Source: Eshraghiella sp964414835 (GTDB lineage Bacteria; Bacillota; Clostridia; Lachnospirales; Lachnospiraceae). From it: a stretch of 64,000 nt of DNA. Numbering within the stretch: the stretch's first letter is position 1; every line of letters begins with the position of its first letter. Both the position numbers and the translations under genes were made by a program. Under the pieces are notes generated by a model. The model was not told the origin of the DNA. It ran no database searches and saw nothing but the letters and a program-made list of their open reading frames with translations. The stretch is from the NCBI GenBank assembly GCA_964414835.1, contig CAYPWY010000001.1, positions 1 through 64,000 of the forward strand, written 5' to 3'. Shown here one piece after another: positions 8,102-16,947 of the stretch.

Positions 8102-10246
8102 TCACCTGTTATTGTCAGTATCAACCAACTTAAAATCTATTGTTCTCTGTAATTTATCGGTACCGGTACATTTTACCTTAACCTGCTGACCGAGACGATA
8201 CACAATTCCGGTAGTTTCACCCACCATTTCATAGTGCTGCTGGTCATATTTGAAATAGTCACCTTCAAGAGCGGTAACATGGACCATTCCTTCTATTGTA
8301 TTAGGAAGCTCCACATATATCCCCCATGCGGTTATACTTGATATTACCCCTGAGAACACTTCGCCGATATGTCTTGCCATATATTCTGTTTTCTTAAGCT
8401 TCTCCACATCACGCTCGGCATCATCAGCACGCCTTTCGGTCATACTCGCCTGCTTTGTAACTGCCGTTAAAATACCATTATAGTGTCCAATACGCTTGTC
8501 CGTAATTCCCCCATGCAGGTTTTCCTTAATAATCCTATGAATCTGCAAATCGGGATACCTCCTTATTGGAGAAGTAAAATGAGTGTAATATTTAGCAGAC
8601 AGGCCAAAGTGTCCCGTACAGTCTGTGGTATATTGCGCCCTTTTCATTGAACGCAGTGTCAGACGGCTTAAAAGAGCCTCTTCATCTGTTCCCTCTATTT
8701 TTTCAAGGAGCTTCTGAAGCTCCTTGGGATGGATTTCATCGCTTGTCATCCTTATTGCATAACCAAAGTTATTAATAAATGTGGCAAGAGAGCGTATTTT
8801 CTCAGGGTCGGGATTATCGTGGGTCCTATATACAAACGGAAGCTCCTGCCAAAAATAATCCTCTGCAACCGTCTCATTGGCTATAAGCATAAAATCCTCA
8901 ATAATTTTGGTAGCAGAATTTCTCTCATAAGCTTTGATTTCTATTGGTCTGCCCTTTTCGTCAAGAGTTATTTTGCTTTCAGGGAAATCAAAATCTATGG
9001 AACCGCGCTTATGCCGCTTATCCCTGAGAATGACTGCCAGTTCTTCCATCAAAAAGAACATAGGCACCAGTTCTTTGTATTGGGCACTGGTTTCTTCATC
9101 TTTATCCACTATTATTTTTTTTACCGCCGTATATGACATTCTTCTGTCCACATTGATGACAGTTTCACAAATCTCATGGTCAATCACATTGCCTTTTTCA
9201 TCTATTGTCATAATACAGCTTAAAGCCAGACGGTCAACCCCCTGATTAAGTGAGCATATTCCATTGCTGAGCTTATGAGGAAGCATAGGTATAACCCTGT
9301 CCACAAGATATACGCTTGTACCACGCTCAAGCGCTTCTTTATCAAGAGGCGAATTTTCTGTAACATAATTGGACACATCGGCAATATGGACACCTAATTT
9401 GTACACACCATTTTCCTTGGTCAGTGTGATGGCATCATCCAAATCCTTAGCATCCTCTCCGTCTATTGTAACGGTCTGCCAGTCACGGCAGTCCTTACGT
9501 CCAATCCTATCATCAGGATTAATTTTGTCAGGAATGTTGGATAGATACGCCATAACCTCCTCAGGAAAATCCGTAGGTATCTCATATCCTGCAACTATTG
9601 ACATAATATCGGTTCCCGGGTCGTTGACATGCCCTATTATTGACACCACATCCCCCTCAGGATTGTGCTTATCGTCACCATAGGAAGTAATTTTTACAAC
9701 AACCTTATGCCCGTCTATTGCCCCATTGTTGTGTCCTTGGGCAATATATATGTCTCTGGCAAATTTGAGATTATCCGGCACCACAAAACCATAGCTTCCG
9801 TTCTGTTCATATATTCCTACTATATTCAGCGTTCCACGCTCTATAACCTTAAGGATTCTGCCCTCACGCCTTTTGCCGTCAGACCGCTCCGTAGTCACCG
9901 CAACCTGAACTCTGTCGTTATGAAGTGCGCCGTTAATATCTTTTTCGGCAATATATATATCGTTATCCGGTTCATCCTCAACCACAACAAAGCCAAAGCC
10001 TTTCTGCGTACTTTGGAAAGTCCCCAGAATTGCAGTATTCTCAGCTTTTCCATACTTGCCTTTTCTTGATACACCTATTTTGCCTTCCAAAACAAGCGCA
10101 TCAAGAACCTGTTGAAGCGCAGGACGGTCTTCCTTTGATATATTAAGAAGAATGGCAATCTCCTTTGCCTTCATGGGCACATATGCTTTGTCATGTATTA
10201 AATCATTGATAACCTTTTTTCTTTTTTCAAATGAATCGTTATCCAT
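8102..10246 (-). CDS. rnr: Ribonuclease R
   Basis: 714-residue 3'-5' exoribonuclease that degrades structured RNA and, with tmRNA-SmpB, the mRNA of stalled ribosomes. Domains: N-terminal helix-turn-helix (about 5-65), two cold-shock OB folds (about 70-220), the RNB catalytic domain (about 255-585) with the acidic metal-binding cluster in DGEDAKDLDDAI, and a C-terminal S1 domain (about 630-710). Start chosen at ATG 10244-10246 (MDNDSFEKR), with GCAGGAGG directly upstream. It is followed 4 bp later by smpB. Length matches the family. Confidence 0.96.
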   Translation of the reverse strand: MDNDSFEKRKKVINDLIHDKAYVPMKAKEIAILLNISKEDRPALQQVLDALVLEGKIGVSRKGKYGKAENTAILGTFQSTQKGFGFVVVEDEPDNDIYIAEKDINGALHNDRVQVAVTTERSDGKRREGRILKVIERGTLNIVGIYEQNGSYGFVVPDNLKFARDIYIAQGHNNGAIDGHKVVVKITSYGDDKHNPEGDVVSIIGHVNDPGTDIMSIVAGYEIPTDFPEEVMAYLSNIPDKINPDDRIGRKDCRDWQTVTIDGEDAKDLDDAITLTKENGVYKLGVHIADVSNYVTENSPLDKEALERGTSVYLVDRVIPMLPHKLSNGICSLNQGVDRLALSCIMTIDEKGNVIDHEICETVINVDRRMSYTAVKKIIVDKDEETSAQYKELVPMFFLMEELAVILRDKRHKRGSIDFDFPESKITLDEKGRPIEIKAYERNSATKIIEDFMLIANETVAEDYFWQELPFVYRTHDNPDPEKIRSLATFINNFGYAIRMTSDEIHPKELQKLLEKIEGTDEEALLSRLTLRSMKRAQYTTDCTGHFGLSAKYYTHFTSPIRRYPDLQIHRIIKENLHGGITDKRIGHYNGILTAVTKQASMTERRADDAERDVEKLKKTEYMARHIGEVFSGVISSITAWGIYVELPNTIEGMVHVTALEGDYFKYDQQHYEMVGETTGIVYRLGQQVKVKCTGTDKLQRTIDFKLVDTDNNR

Positions 10247-10261
10247 ATTACCTCCTGCATA

Positions 10262-10361
10262 TTTTCCTGAAATAACTGTGTTAAGCACCTGCTGCCGGGT
10301 TCACAAGCTTCTGCACCGGCAGGCAAATGCCTTCCGGCAATCCTATAACTGATTGGTCCCC
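10262..10361 (-). other. Structured secG-rnr spacer with competing stems
   Basis: Read on the minus strand after the secG terminator, the 100-nt leader of rnr can fold into CAATC/GATTG (8-nt loop), AGGCA/TGCCT, and a CTGCCGG/CCGGCAG stem. A second copy of TGCCGG lies upstream of the last stem and could pair with the same CCGGCA, so two exclusive folds are possible. It matches no RNA family I know; it is not a tRNA and lacks the SRP RNA signature. Confidence 0.4.
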
Positions 10362-10394
10362 GCAAAGAAAAACCTCTCGGCAAAGCCAAGAGGT
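10362..10394 (-). terminator. Intrinsic terminator after secG
   Basis: Minus-strand stem ACCTCTTGGC/GCCGAGAGGT (10 bp with one G-U pair; 10385-10394 with 10372-10381, loop of three), followed by TTTTCTTT. It lies 20 bp after the secG stop and would limit read-through from secG into rnr. Confidence 0.8.
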
Positions 10395-10414
10395 CAAAGT
10401 TCATTAGTATATTA

Positions 10415-10657
10415 CTAGTTGAACCATTTAAGGTTCAAAACCAAAGCCGCAATGAAGAATACAATAGCAAGTATCTTAGTAATCTTTTCAAGTGCGCCTT
10501 CCATGGAACGTCCTTTGTTCTTTCCCCAGTATGTCTCTGCCATACCGCTTATAGTTCCCAGTCCGGCCTGCTTGCCCTCCTGCATAAGAACTATAACAGT
10601 AAGTACGATGCAATCTATTATTAATAAAACCGATATAATTGTCTTAACAACTTCCAC
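10415..10657 (-). CDS. secG: Preprotein translocase subunit SecG
   Basis: 80-residue membrane protein with two hydrophobic helices (about 5-25 and 58-76), joined by the conserved loop QEGKQAGLGTISGMAETYWGKN. SecG is the small, non-essential partner of SecYE that helps SecA-driven export. The start follows AAGGAGAGATTGAA. It has a strong promoter of its own and a strong terminator, so it can be monocistronic even though it is upstream of rnr-smpB-ssrA, a combination common in Clostridia. Confidence 0.93.
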   Translation of the reverse strand: MEVVKTIISVLLIIDCIVLTVIVLMQEGKQAGLGTISGMAETYWGKNKGRSMEGALEKITKILAIVFFIAALVLNLKWFN

Positions 10658-10716
10658 TTCAATCTCTCCTTAATCTTAAACAACGTACATATGGGCATAA
10701 ATCCCACGCAAAGACG

Positions 10717-10745
10717 AGTATACCACAAGTTAAAATATTTTGCAA
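10717..10745 (-). promoter_or_regulatory. Promoter of secG
   Basis: Minus strand: -35 TTGCAA at 10740-10745, 17-bp spacer, -10 TATACT at 10717-10722. Start of transcription would be near 10710. Confidence 0.7.
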
Positions 10746-10775
10746 CAACAAATTATTTGTGTTTCAGGTAATATC

Positions 10776-12335
10776 TTACTTTACTATAAGCGACTTTCCT
10801 GTCATTTCCTTTGGCTGCTCCATTCCCATACATTCAATAAGAGTCGGAACAATATCAGCAAGACATCCGCCCTCTCTCAGCTTATATGACGGGTCTGCAT
10901 TTACAAGGATAAACGGAACCGGGTTGGTAGTATGAGCAGTAAACGGTGCTCCTGTCTCATAGTCAATAAGCTGCTCTGCGTTTCCATGGTCTGCGCAGAT
11001 GAACAATGTTCCGTCAACTTCTTTTACAAAATTCACAATCTCGCCTACACACTTGTCAATAACTTCGATTGCCTCTATTGCCGCATCAACAACGCCTGTA
11101 TGTCCTACCATGTCAGGGTTTGCAAGATTGCAGATAATTACATCATAAACTGCATCACCGTTTTCATCCTTGGCTGTTATAGCTTCACTGAGCTTATCAG
11201 TAACCGTATATGCACTCATACGAGGTTTCTTATCATATGTTGGAACATACTTAGGAGAATTTACAAGGATTCTTTCCTCATTTTCGTTAGGCTGCTCAAC
11301 ACCACCGTTAAAGAAAAACGTTACATGTGCGTATTTCTCTGTCTCGGCAATACGCGCCTGCTTCATTCCGTTATTTGCAAGCCACTCGCCGAATGTATTG
11401 GTAACCTCCACCTTCTTAAATGCAATATCCTTATTAGGAATAAGCGGGTCGTACTCTGTAAAGCATACAAAAACAATATCTTTTCTTGCTCCTCTGTCAA
11501 ATTTATCAAAATCGTCGTCACAGAAGCAATGTGTAATTTCTCTTGCCCTGTCAGGACGGAAGTTGAAAAATACCACTGAATCCTTATCGTTAATAGTCGC
11601 AACAGGTGCGCCGTTTTCCTTTACTACAAAAGGAACTACAAACTCATCATTGACACCTGCGTCATATGATGCCCGAACTCCGTCAACAGCATTATCTGCA
11701 GTGCCGCCTTCGCCCTTTGTCATTGCAATATATGCTTTTTCCACACGGTCGTAGTTGTTATCCCTGTCCATTGCATAGTAACGTCCTGAAACGGTAGCGA
11801 TTTTTCCCACACCAATCCTGTCCAGCTCTGCCTGAAGGTCTGCAACAAACCCCTTTGCCGACTGAGGCGGTGTATCTCTGCCGTCAAGGAAGCAATGTAC
11901 ATAAACCTTCTCCAATCCCTGACGTTTAGCAAGCTCAAGCAATCCGTAAAGATGTGTATTGTGGCTGTGTACGCCTCCATCCGAAAGAAGTCCGAATGTA
12001 TGAAGCGCCGAATCATTTTCCTTACAGTTATTGACAGCCTTTAAAAGGGCCTCATTCTCAAAGAAATCGCCATCCTGAATCTCTTTAGTAATTCTTGTAA
12101 GTTCCTGATACACGATTCTTCCGGCACCCATATTAAGGTGTCCAACCTCTGAATTACCCATCTGTCCGTCCGGAAGACCTACTGCCATTCCGCTGGCATT
12201 ACCCTTTACAAAAGGATATTCCTTCATAAGTCTGTCCATAACAGGTGTTTTGGCAAGTGCCACTGCGTTGCCCTCTGTCTTGTCATTAAGCCCATATCCG
12301 TCAAGGATAAGAAGCACTGTAGGTTTTTTAGCCAT
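10776..12335 (-). CDS. gpmI: 2,3-bisphosphoglycerate-independent phosphoglycerate mutase
   Basis: 519-residue glycolytic enzyme interconverting 3- and 2-phosphoglycerate with two Mn2+ ions. It belongs to the alkaline phosphatase superfamily: the N-terminal metal site is in LLILDGYG, the catalytic Ser is in GQMGNSEVGHLNMGAGR (about residues 57-74), and C-terminal metal ligands lie in FICADHGNAEQ (about 450-460) and ANPDMVGHTG. Length is normal. AAAGGAG precedes the ATG. It stands alone rather than in a gap-pgk-tpi operon. Confidence 0.97.
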   Translation of the reverse strand: MAKKPTVLLILDGYGLNDKTEGNAVALAKTPVMDRLMKEYPFVKGNASGMAVGLPDGQMGNSEVGHLNMGAGRIVYQELTRITKEIQDGDFFENEALLKAVNNCKENDSALHTFGLLSDGGVHSHNTHLYGLLELAKRQGLEKVYVHCFLDGRDTPPQSAKGFVADLQAELDRIGVGKIATVSGRYYAMDRDNNYDRVEKAYIAMTKGEGGTADNAVDGVRASYDAGVNDEFVVPFVVKENGAPVATINDKDSVVFFNFRPDRAREITHCFCDDDFDKFDRGARKDIVFVCFTEYDPLIPNKDIAFKKVEVTNTFGEWLANNGMKQARIAETEKYAHVTFFFNGGVEQPNENEERILVNSPKYVPTYDKKPRMSAYTVTDKLSEAITAKDENGDAVYDVIICNLANPDMVGHTGVVDAAIEAIEVIDKCVGEIVNFVKEVDGTLFICADHGNAEQLIDYETGAPFTAHTTNPVPFILVNADPSYKLREGGCLADIVPTLIECMGMEQPKEMTGKSLIVK

Positions 12336-12411
12336 TTTATAATCTCCTTTTATTAAAAATATGTGTATTAACTTTATTAACTATATCGACCTTAATTTAG
12401 CACAATCGTTT

Positions 12412-13170
12412 TTATAAGTCAATGACCAGCTCCACAGGGCAATGGTCAGAACCCATAACCGAATGATGTATATCTGCGCTCACAAGCTTGTCATCAATCC
12501 TGCTTGAAGAAAGAAAATAATCGATACGCCAGCCTGCATTTTTCTCCCGCGCCTTGAACATATATGACCACCAGCTATATCTGTCTGTAACATCCGGATA
12601 AAAATATCTGAATGTATCAGTAAAGCCGGATTCAAGAAGCTCCGTCATCTTGCCTCGTTCCTCATCTGTAAAACCTGCATTTTTGCGGTTTGTTTTCGGA
12701 TTTTTCAAATCAATCTCCTTATGAGCCACATTCATATCACCGGTAACTATAACCGGCTTATTCTTATCAAGCTTAAGCAGATACTCCCTGAAATCATCTT
12801 CCCATTGCATACGGTATTCAAGTCTTGTAAGTTCCCTTTGGGAGTTAGGGGTGTACACCGTCACAAGATAAAAATTCTCAAATTCCAAGGTTATCACTCT
12901 GCCCTCATGGTCATGCATGTCAATACCTATGCCGTATGATACACTGACAGGCTCCTCTCTGGTAAAAACCGCAGTTCCTGAATAACCTTTTTTCTCGGCA
13001 TAATTCCAATAAGCATAATAACCTTCCTTGTTCCAGTCAAGCTGTCCCTGTGACAATTTAATTTCCTGCAGGCATAAAACATCGGCATCCGCCTTGTCAA
13101 AAAAATCCATAAATCCCTTATCCATACAGGCTCTCAGACCGTTTACATTCCATGAAACAAGTTTTTTCAT
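12412..13170 (-). CDS. Exodeoxyribonuclease III / AP endonuclease
   Basis: 252-residue Mg2+-dependent AP endonuclease of the ExoIII/ExoA family, acting in base excision repair. Motifs: SWNVNGLRA (about 4-12), LCLQEIKLS with catalytic Glu (about 32-40), VTGDMNVAH with Asp and Asn, and the closing GSDHCPVELVI with catalytic His. Start chosen at ATG 13168-13170 (MKKLVSWN) with GGAGG 7 nt upstream; an in-frame ATG eight codons earlier lacks this. It follows hemW with the stop codons almost touching and is probably co-transcribed. Confidence 0.94.
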   Translation of the reverse strand: MKKLVSWNVNGLRACMDKGFMDFFDKADADVLCLQEIKLSQGQLDWNKEGYYAYWNYAEKKGYSGTAVFTREEPVSVSYGIGIDMHDHEGRVITLEFENFYLVTVYTPNSQRELTRLEYRMQWEDDFREYLLKLDKNKPVIVTGDMNVAHKEIDLKNPKTNRKNAGFTDEERGKMTELLESGFTDTFRYFYPDVTDRYSWWSYMFKAREKNAGWRIDYFLSSSRIDDKLVSADIHHSVMGSDHCPVELVIDL

Positions 13171-13193
13171 TATGATACCTCCGTAACCTGCCA

Positions 13194-14333
13194 TTACAAA
13201 AGAAAGTCAGCAAAAATATAATTGCTTACATCAACTCCCTTGTCCGTAAGGCATATTCTTTTTCCATCGTCAATTATATGTCCCGTAGACACATACTTCT
13301 TTATTATATTACCGAAAACATTATCAAGCTGCCTGCCAAAAGCAAGCCTGAAATCATCACGGCATACCCCGCGCATCATCCGCAGCCCCAAAAACATAAA
13401 CTCTGACATACAGTCGGCGGAGCTAAGCTCCTCTATACTTTTATAACAATCCGTCGGTGATTCAATGTATCGTTTTACGTTCTTAACTGCGTCAATCCGC
13501 CGGGTTTTTATAAGTGATGATGCTCCTGCACCGAATCCAAGGTAGTCGCCTCGTGTCCAGTATTTTACATTGTGACGGCATTCTCTGCCTTTCAGGGCAT
13601 AGTTGGATATTTCATAATGCTCATACCCATTAGCCTCAAGAATTTCTCCTGTGGCATAATAAATCGCCCTTTCCTCATCCTCTGTGGGAAGCTTCAGATT
13701 CTCTCCTGACACATATCTGTCATAAATAGGTGTTCCTTCTTCAATTATAAGGCTGTATGACGATATATGTGCCGGTTTCAGTGCTGCAACAGTGCGAAGC
13801 GTTTTCCTCCAGCCTGCCAAATCCTGTTCCGGTATGGCTGACATTAAATCAATGTTGATATTATTAAATCCGCACCTGATTGCGCTTTCATACGATTTTA
13901 CGAAATCCGCAAAGGTGTGTATTCTTCCAAGCGCTTTAAGCTCATTATCATTGACGGACTGTAAACCGAAGCTTATCCTGTTTACTCCCTCTGCCATATA
14001 TGTGCGCAGCTGCTCATCATTTACGGTACCCGGATTACACTCGACTGTTATCTCACAGTCATCAGTAACCGTGAAATGTATTCTGATTGTACGCAAAACA
14101 CTCATAAGCTGCCCGGCATCAAGAATTGACGGGGTTCCTCCTCCGAAAAAAATACTGTCAACCTGATAATCAGCTGAAAGCTTCGCCGCTTCTGACTGAA
14201 CCTGAATGCACAGCGAATTAATATAAGCTGCCTTGACTTCATCATCAGCAGGCGCTGAAAAGAAATCACAATATATGCATTTGGAGACACAAAATGGGAT
14301 GTGTACATATATTCCAAGTTTTTTAGTGTTCAT
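13194..14333 (-). CDS. hemW: Radical SAM heme chaperone HemW
   Basis: 379-residue radical SAM protein. The CX3CX2C cluster motif is CVSKCIYCDF at about residues 15-24, followed by the SAM-binding GGGTPS. Such proteins were long annotated as oxygen-independent coproporphyrinogen oxidase (HemN) but the short form, without HemN-specific residues, is the heme-delivering HemW. The C-terminal HemN domain lies at about 290-375. It sits two genes after lepA, as in B. subtilis and many Firmicutes. Confidence 0.9.
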   Translation of the reverse strand: MNTKKLGIYVHIPFCVSKCIYCDFFSAPADDEVKAAYINSLCIQVQSEAAKLSADYQVDSIFFGGGTPSILDAGQLMSVLRTIRIHFTVTDDCEITVECNPGTVNDEQLRTYMAEGVNRISFGLQSVNDNELKALGRIHTFADFVKSYESAIRCGFNNINIDLMSAIPEQDLAGWRKTLRTVAALKPAHISSYSLIIEEGTPIYDRYVSGENLKLPTEDEERAIYYATGEILEANGYEHYEISNYALKGRECRHNVKYWTRGDYLGFGAGASSLIKTRRIDAVKNVKRYIESPTDCYKSIEELSSADCMSEFMFLGLRMMRGVCRDDFRLAFGRQLDNVFGNIIKKYVSTGHIIDDGKRICLTDKGVDVSNYIFADFLL

Positions 14334-14342
14334 AAATATCTC

Positions 14343-14927
14343 TTATCTTTTTAATGCTTTTGCCGCCGCACAGCGTATCCTTCTTGCTCTGTCCCTGCGC
14401 AGCTTTTTTCTCAGATAACGGAACATGGCTTTTTCCCCTTTATCTGCCAGAAGCCTCAGGACTTTTTCAAGCTCATAAGCAGTCTTCTTATTAATAAGTA
14501 TTTTACCCTTTTTCCGCAAATAATAATTTAGCGGAGCCTCGTCAGTATAGTTTTCGCCGTAGTAAATCTTGCTGGCGGCAACTCTGTCGCAAATCATCTC
14601 GACAAAGTATTTTACAGGCATCTCAACACCTTCAAGACACTTTGTTTTAGGGCTGTAATCATTCCAATATTCATAATGGTGCCTGTTGCGTCCTTTGTGA
14701 TGCATCCATGCAGTCGAATATCCGATTGTCTCTCTTTCCATCTCGTTAGGGCTTCTGTCTCCCTGAAAATACATCATACCCGGAATAAATTCCGCAGGAG
14801 AATATTTGGACAAATCATGGAAAAGCCCCTGAAGTCCTATTCCTGCTTTAAAGCAGTTTTTGATTACCTCATGTCTGTGTTTTGTAATGGTAATAAAATG
14901 ATTTTTGGCATTCTCAAGATATTTCAT
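14343..14927 (-). CDS. DUF5662 family protein
   Basis: 194-residue soluble, basic protein matching DUF5662, a family common in gut Firmicutes with no known activity. Visible features are a His/Asp-rich core (GLFHDLSKYSPAEF, then AWMHHKGRNRHHYEYW), which suggests an HD-like or other metal site, and a highly basic C-terminal tail (KKLRRDRARRIRC). Start chosen at ATG 14925-14927 with GGAG 7 nt upstream; an earlier in-frame ATG overlaps the end of lepA. It is placed between lepA and hemW, where B. subtilis has no such gene. Confidence 0.82.
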   Translation of the reverse strand: MKYLENAKNHFITITKHRHEVIKNCFKAGIGLQGLFHDLSKYSPAEFIPGMMYFQGDRSPNEMERETIGYSTAWMHHKGRNRHHYEYWNDYSPKTKCLEGVEMPVKYFVEMICDRVAASKIYYGENYTDEAPLNYYLRKKGKILINKKTAYELEKVLRLLADKGEKAMFRYLRKKLRRDRARRIRCAAAKALKR

Positions 14928-14946
14928 AGCATCGCTCCATTCAATA

Positions 14947-16761
14947 TTATTCATCATCCAGCTTAAGCACACTCATAAATGCTTTTTGCGGAATTTCTAC
15001 GTTGCCTATCTGTCTCATTCGCTTCTTGCCCTCTTTCTGTTTCTCAAGAAGCTTTTTCTTACGGGAAATATCTCCGCCGTAACACTTGGCAAGCACATCC
15101 TTGCGCAGCGCCTTGACAGTCTCCCTTGCTATTATCTTGCTTCCTATTGCCGCCTGAATCGGAATTTCAAAAAGCTGTCTCGGAATTTCCTCTTTAAGCT
15201 TTTCACACATCTTACGTCCACGCTCATAGGCGCTTTCTTCAAACACAATAAATGACAGTGCATCCACTTCTTCCTTATTAACAAGAATATCAAGCTTACA
15301 AAGCTTGGAACGCTTGTATCCCTTCATCTGATAGTCAAAAGAAGCATAACCTCTTGAGCGTGATTTAAGCGCATCAAAAAAGTCGTAAATGATTTCATTA
15401 AGCGGCAGCACATATTTTATCAGTGCTCTTGTTCCTTCAATATATTCCATTCCAATATATTCACCCCGTCGTTCCTGACAAAGCTTCATAATGGCTCCCA
15501 CATAATCAGATGTGACCATAATCTCTGCATCAACAACCGGCTCCTCCATATAGTCGATTACCGATGGGTCAGGAAGATTGGAAGGATTGGTGAGTTCGAT
15601 TACCGTTCCGTCTGTTTTGTGAACCTTGTATACAACACCCGGTGCCGTTGTAACCAAATCAAGATTATACTCCCGTTCAAGCCTTTCCTGAATTATTTCA
15701 AGATGGAGAAGTCCTAAAAAACCGCATCTGAAACCAAAGCCCAAAGCCACAGATGTCTCAGGTTCATAAAATAGGGAGGCATCGTTGAGCTGTAATTTTT
15801 CCAAGGCTTCCTTTAAATCCTCATAATGTGCTCCGTCTGCCGGGTATAATCCGCAGAATACCATGGGATTAACCTTTTTGTAGCCCGGAAGAGGCTCGCT
15901 GCAAGGATTCACTGCATCGGTAATTGTATCACCTACACGGGTGTCTTTTACATTTTTGATGCTTGCCATAATATAGCCCACAAGTCCCGCAGAAAGTTCA
16001 TCACATGATATAAACTGTCCTGCTCCGAAATATCCCACTTCAACAACCTCTGCCTCTGCCCCTGTTGCCATCATACGGATACGTGTTCCTTTGCGAACGG
16101 TTCCGTTCATTATTCTGCAGAACACGATTACTCCTTTGTAAGAATCGTAAACCGAGTCAAAAATAAGTGCCGAAAGCGGTGCCTCCGGGTCGCCTGAAGG
16201 CGACGGAAGCTTATTTACGATTGCTTCCAGAACATCTTCTATATTGATACCGTTCTTAGCCGATATAAGCGGCGCATCCTGTGCCTCTATACCTATGACA
16301 TCCTCTATCTCATCTTTGACACGCTCCGGCTCCGCACTTGGCAAATCAATTTTATTAATTACGGGGAACACTTCAAGATTGTGGTCTATTGCCATATACA
16401 CATTGGCAAGAGTCTGCGCCTCTATTCCCTGTGCCGCATCCACCACAAGCACTGCTCCTTCGCATGCCGCCAGGCTTCTTGATACCTCATAGTTGAAATC
16501 CACATGCCCCGGTGTATCTATCAGGTTAAATATATATTCTTCCCCATCCTGTGCCTTGTATACTATTCTTACACTCTGCGCTTTGATTGTAATTCCACGT
16601 TCACGTTCAAGCTCCATATTGTCAAGAACCTGATCCTGCATCTCCCTGCTGGTAAGAAGCCCTGTTTTCTCAATAATTCTGTCGGCAAGTGTTGATTTGC
16701 CATGATCAATATGCGCTATTATGCAAAAATTTCTGACTTTACTCTGGTCAATATGTGACAT
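14947..16761 (-). CDS. lepA: Elongation factor 4 (LepA)
   Basis: 604-residue translational GTPase of the EF-G type acting on the ribosome. G1 is AHIDHGKST (about 16-24), G2 carries the RGITIKAQ segment, G3 is DTPGHVDF, and G4 is NKID. The unique LepA C-terminal domain with conserved CYGGDISRKKKLLEKQKEGKKRM is complete, so the gene is intact. The start follows GAGATAGAT. It heads a run with the DUF5662 gene, hemW and exoA, and is divergent from tyrA. Confidence 0.97.
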   Translation of the reverse strand: MSHIDQSKVRNFCIIAHIDHGKSTLADRIIEKTGLLTSREMQDQVLDNMELERERGITIKAQSVRIVYKAQDGEEYIFNLIDTPGHVDFNYEVSRSLAACEGAVLVVDAAQGIEAQTLANVYMAIDHNLEVFPVINKIDLPSAEPERVKDEIEDVIGIEAQDAPLISAKNGINIEDVLEAIVNKLPSPSGDPEAPLSALIFDSVYDSYKGVIVFCRIMNGTVRKGTRIRMMATGAEAEVVEVGYFGAGQFISCDELSAGLVGYIMASIKNVKDTRVGDTITDAVNPCSEPLPGYKKVNPMVFCGLYPADGAHYEDLKEALEKLQLNDASLFYEPETSVALGFGFRCGFLGLLHLEIIQERLEREYNLDLVTTAPGVVYKVHKTDGTVIELTNPSNLPDPSVIDYMEEPVVDAEIMVTSDYVGAIMKLCQERRGEYIGMEYIEGTRALIKYVLPLNEIIYDFFDALKSRSRGYASFDYQMKGYKRSKLCKLDILVNKEEVDALSFIVFEESAYERGRKMCEKLKEEIPRQLFEIPIQAAIGSKIIARETVKALRKDVLAKCYGGDISRKKKLLEKQKEGKKRMRQIGNVEIPQKAFMSVLKLDDE

Positions 16762-16885
16762 ATATCTATCTCGACTTTCTATATATAATCATAATCTATT
16801 AAATAATAGCACAAAAAAGGGAATTAGACAATAATAGCATTTCCCGGTTTTGGTATTTTTGCAGTATTACAGAATATTTTTATCA

Positions 16886-16914
16886 TTGCAACTGCCGGAT
16901 TAATATAGTAAAAT
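16886..16914 (+). promoter_or_regulatory. Promoter of tyrA-aroA
   Basis: -35 TTGCAA at 16886-16891, 17-bp spacer, -10 TAAAAT at 16909-16914, about 28 nt before the tyrA ribosome binding site/start region. Lies in the 186-bp gap between divergent lepA and tyrA. Confidence 0.6.
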
Positions 16915-16947
16915 AATTATATATTTATTTACTGTCAGGAGTTTATT

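Noticed and set aside
7516..8133. Plus-strand open frame of 205 codons
   Set aside because: Antisense to smpB and reaching into the tmRNA gene; both have strong independent support.
10262..10361. SRP RNA or a tRNA in the secG-rnr spacer
   Set aside because: The GGAAGG-like bases first suggested SRP RNA, but the conserved GGAAG-tetraloop domain and tRNA arms are absent.
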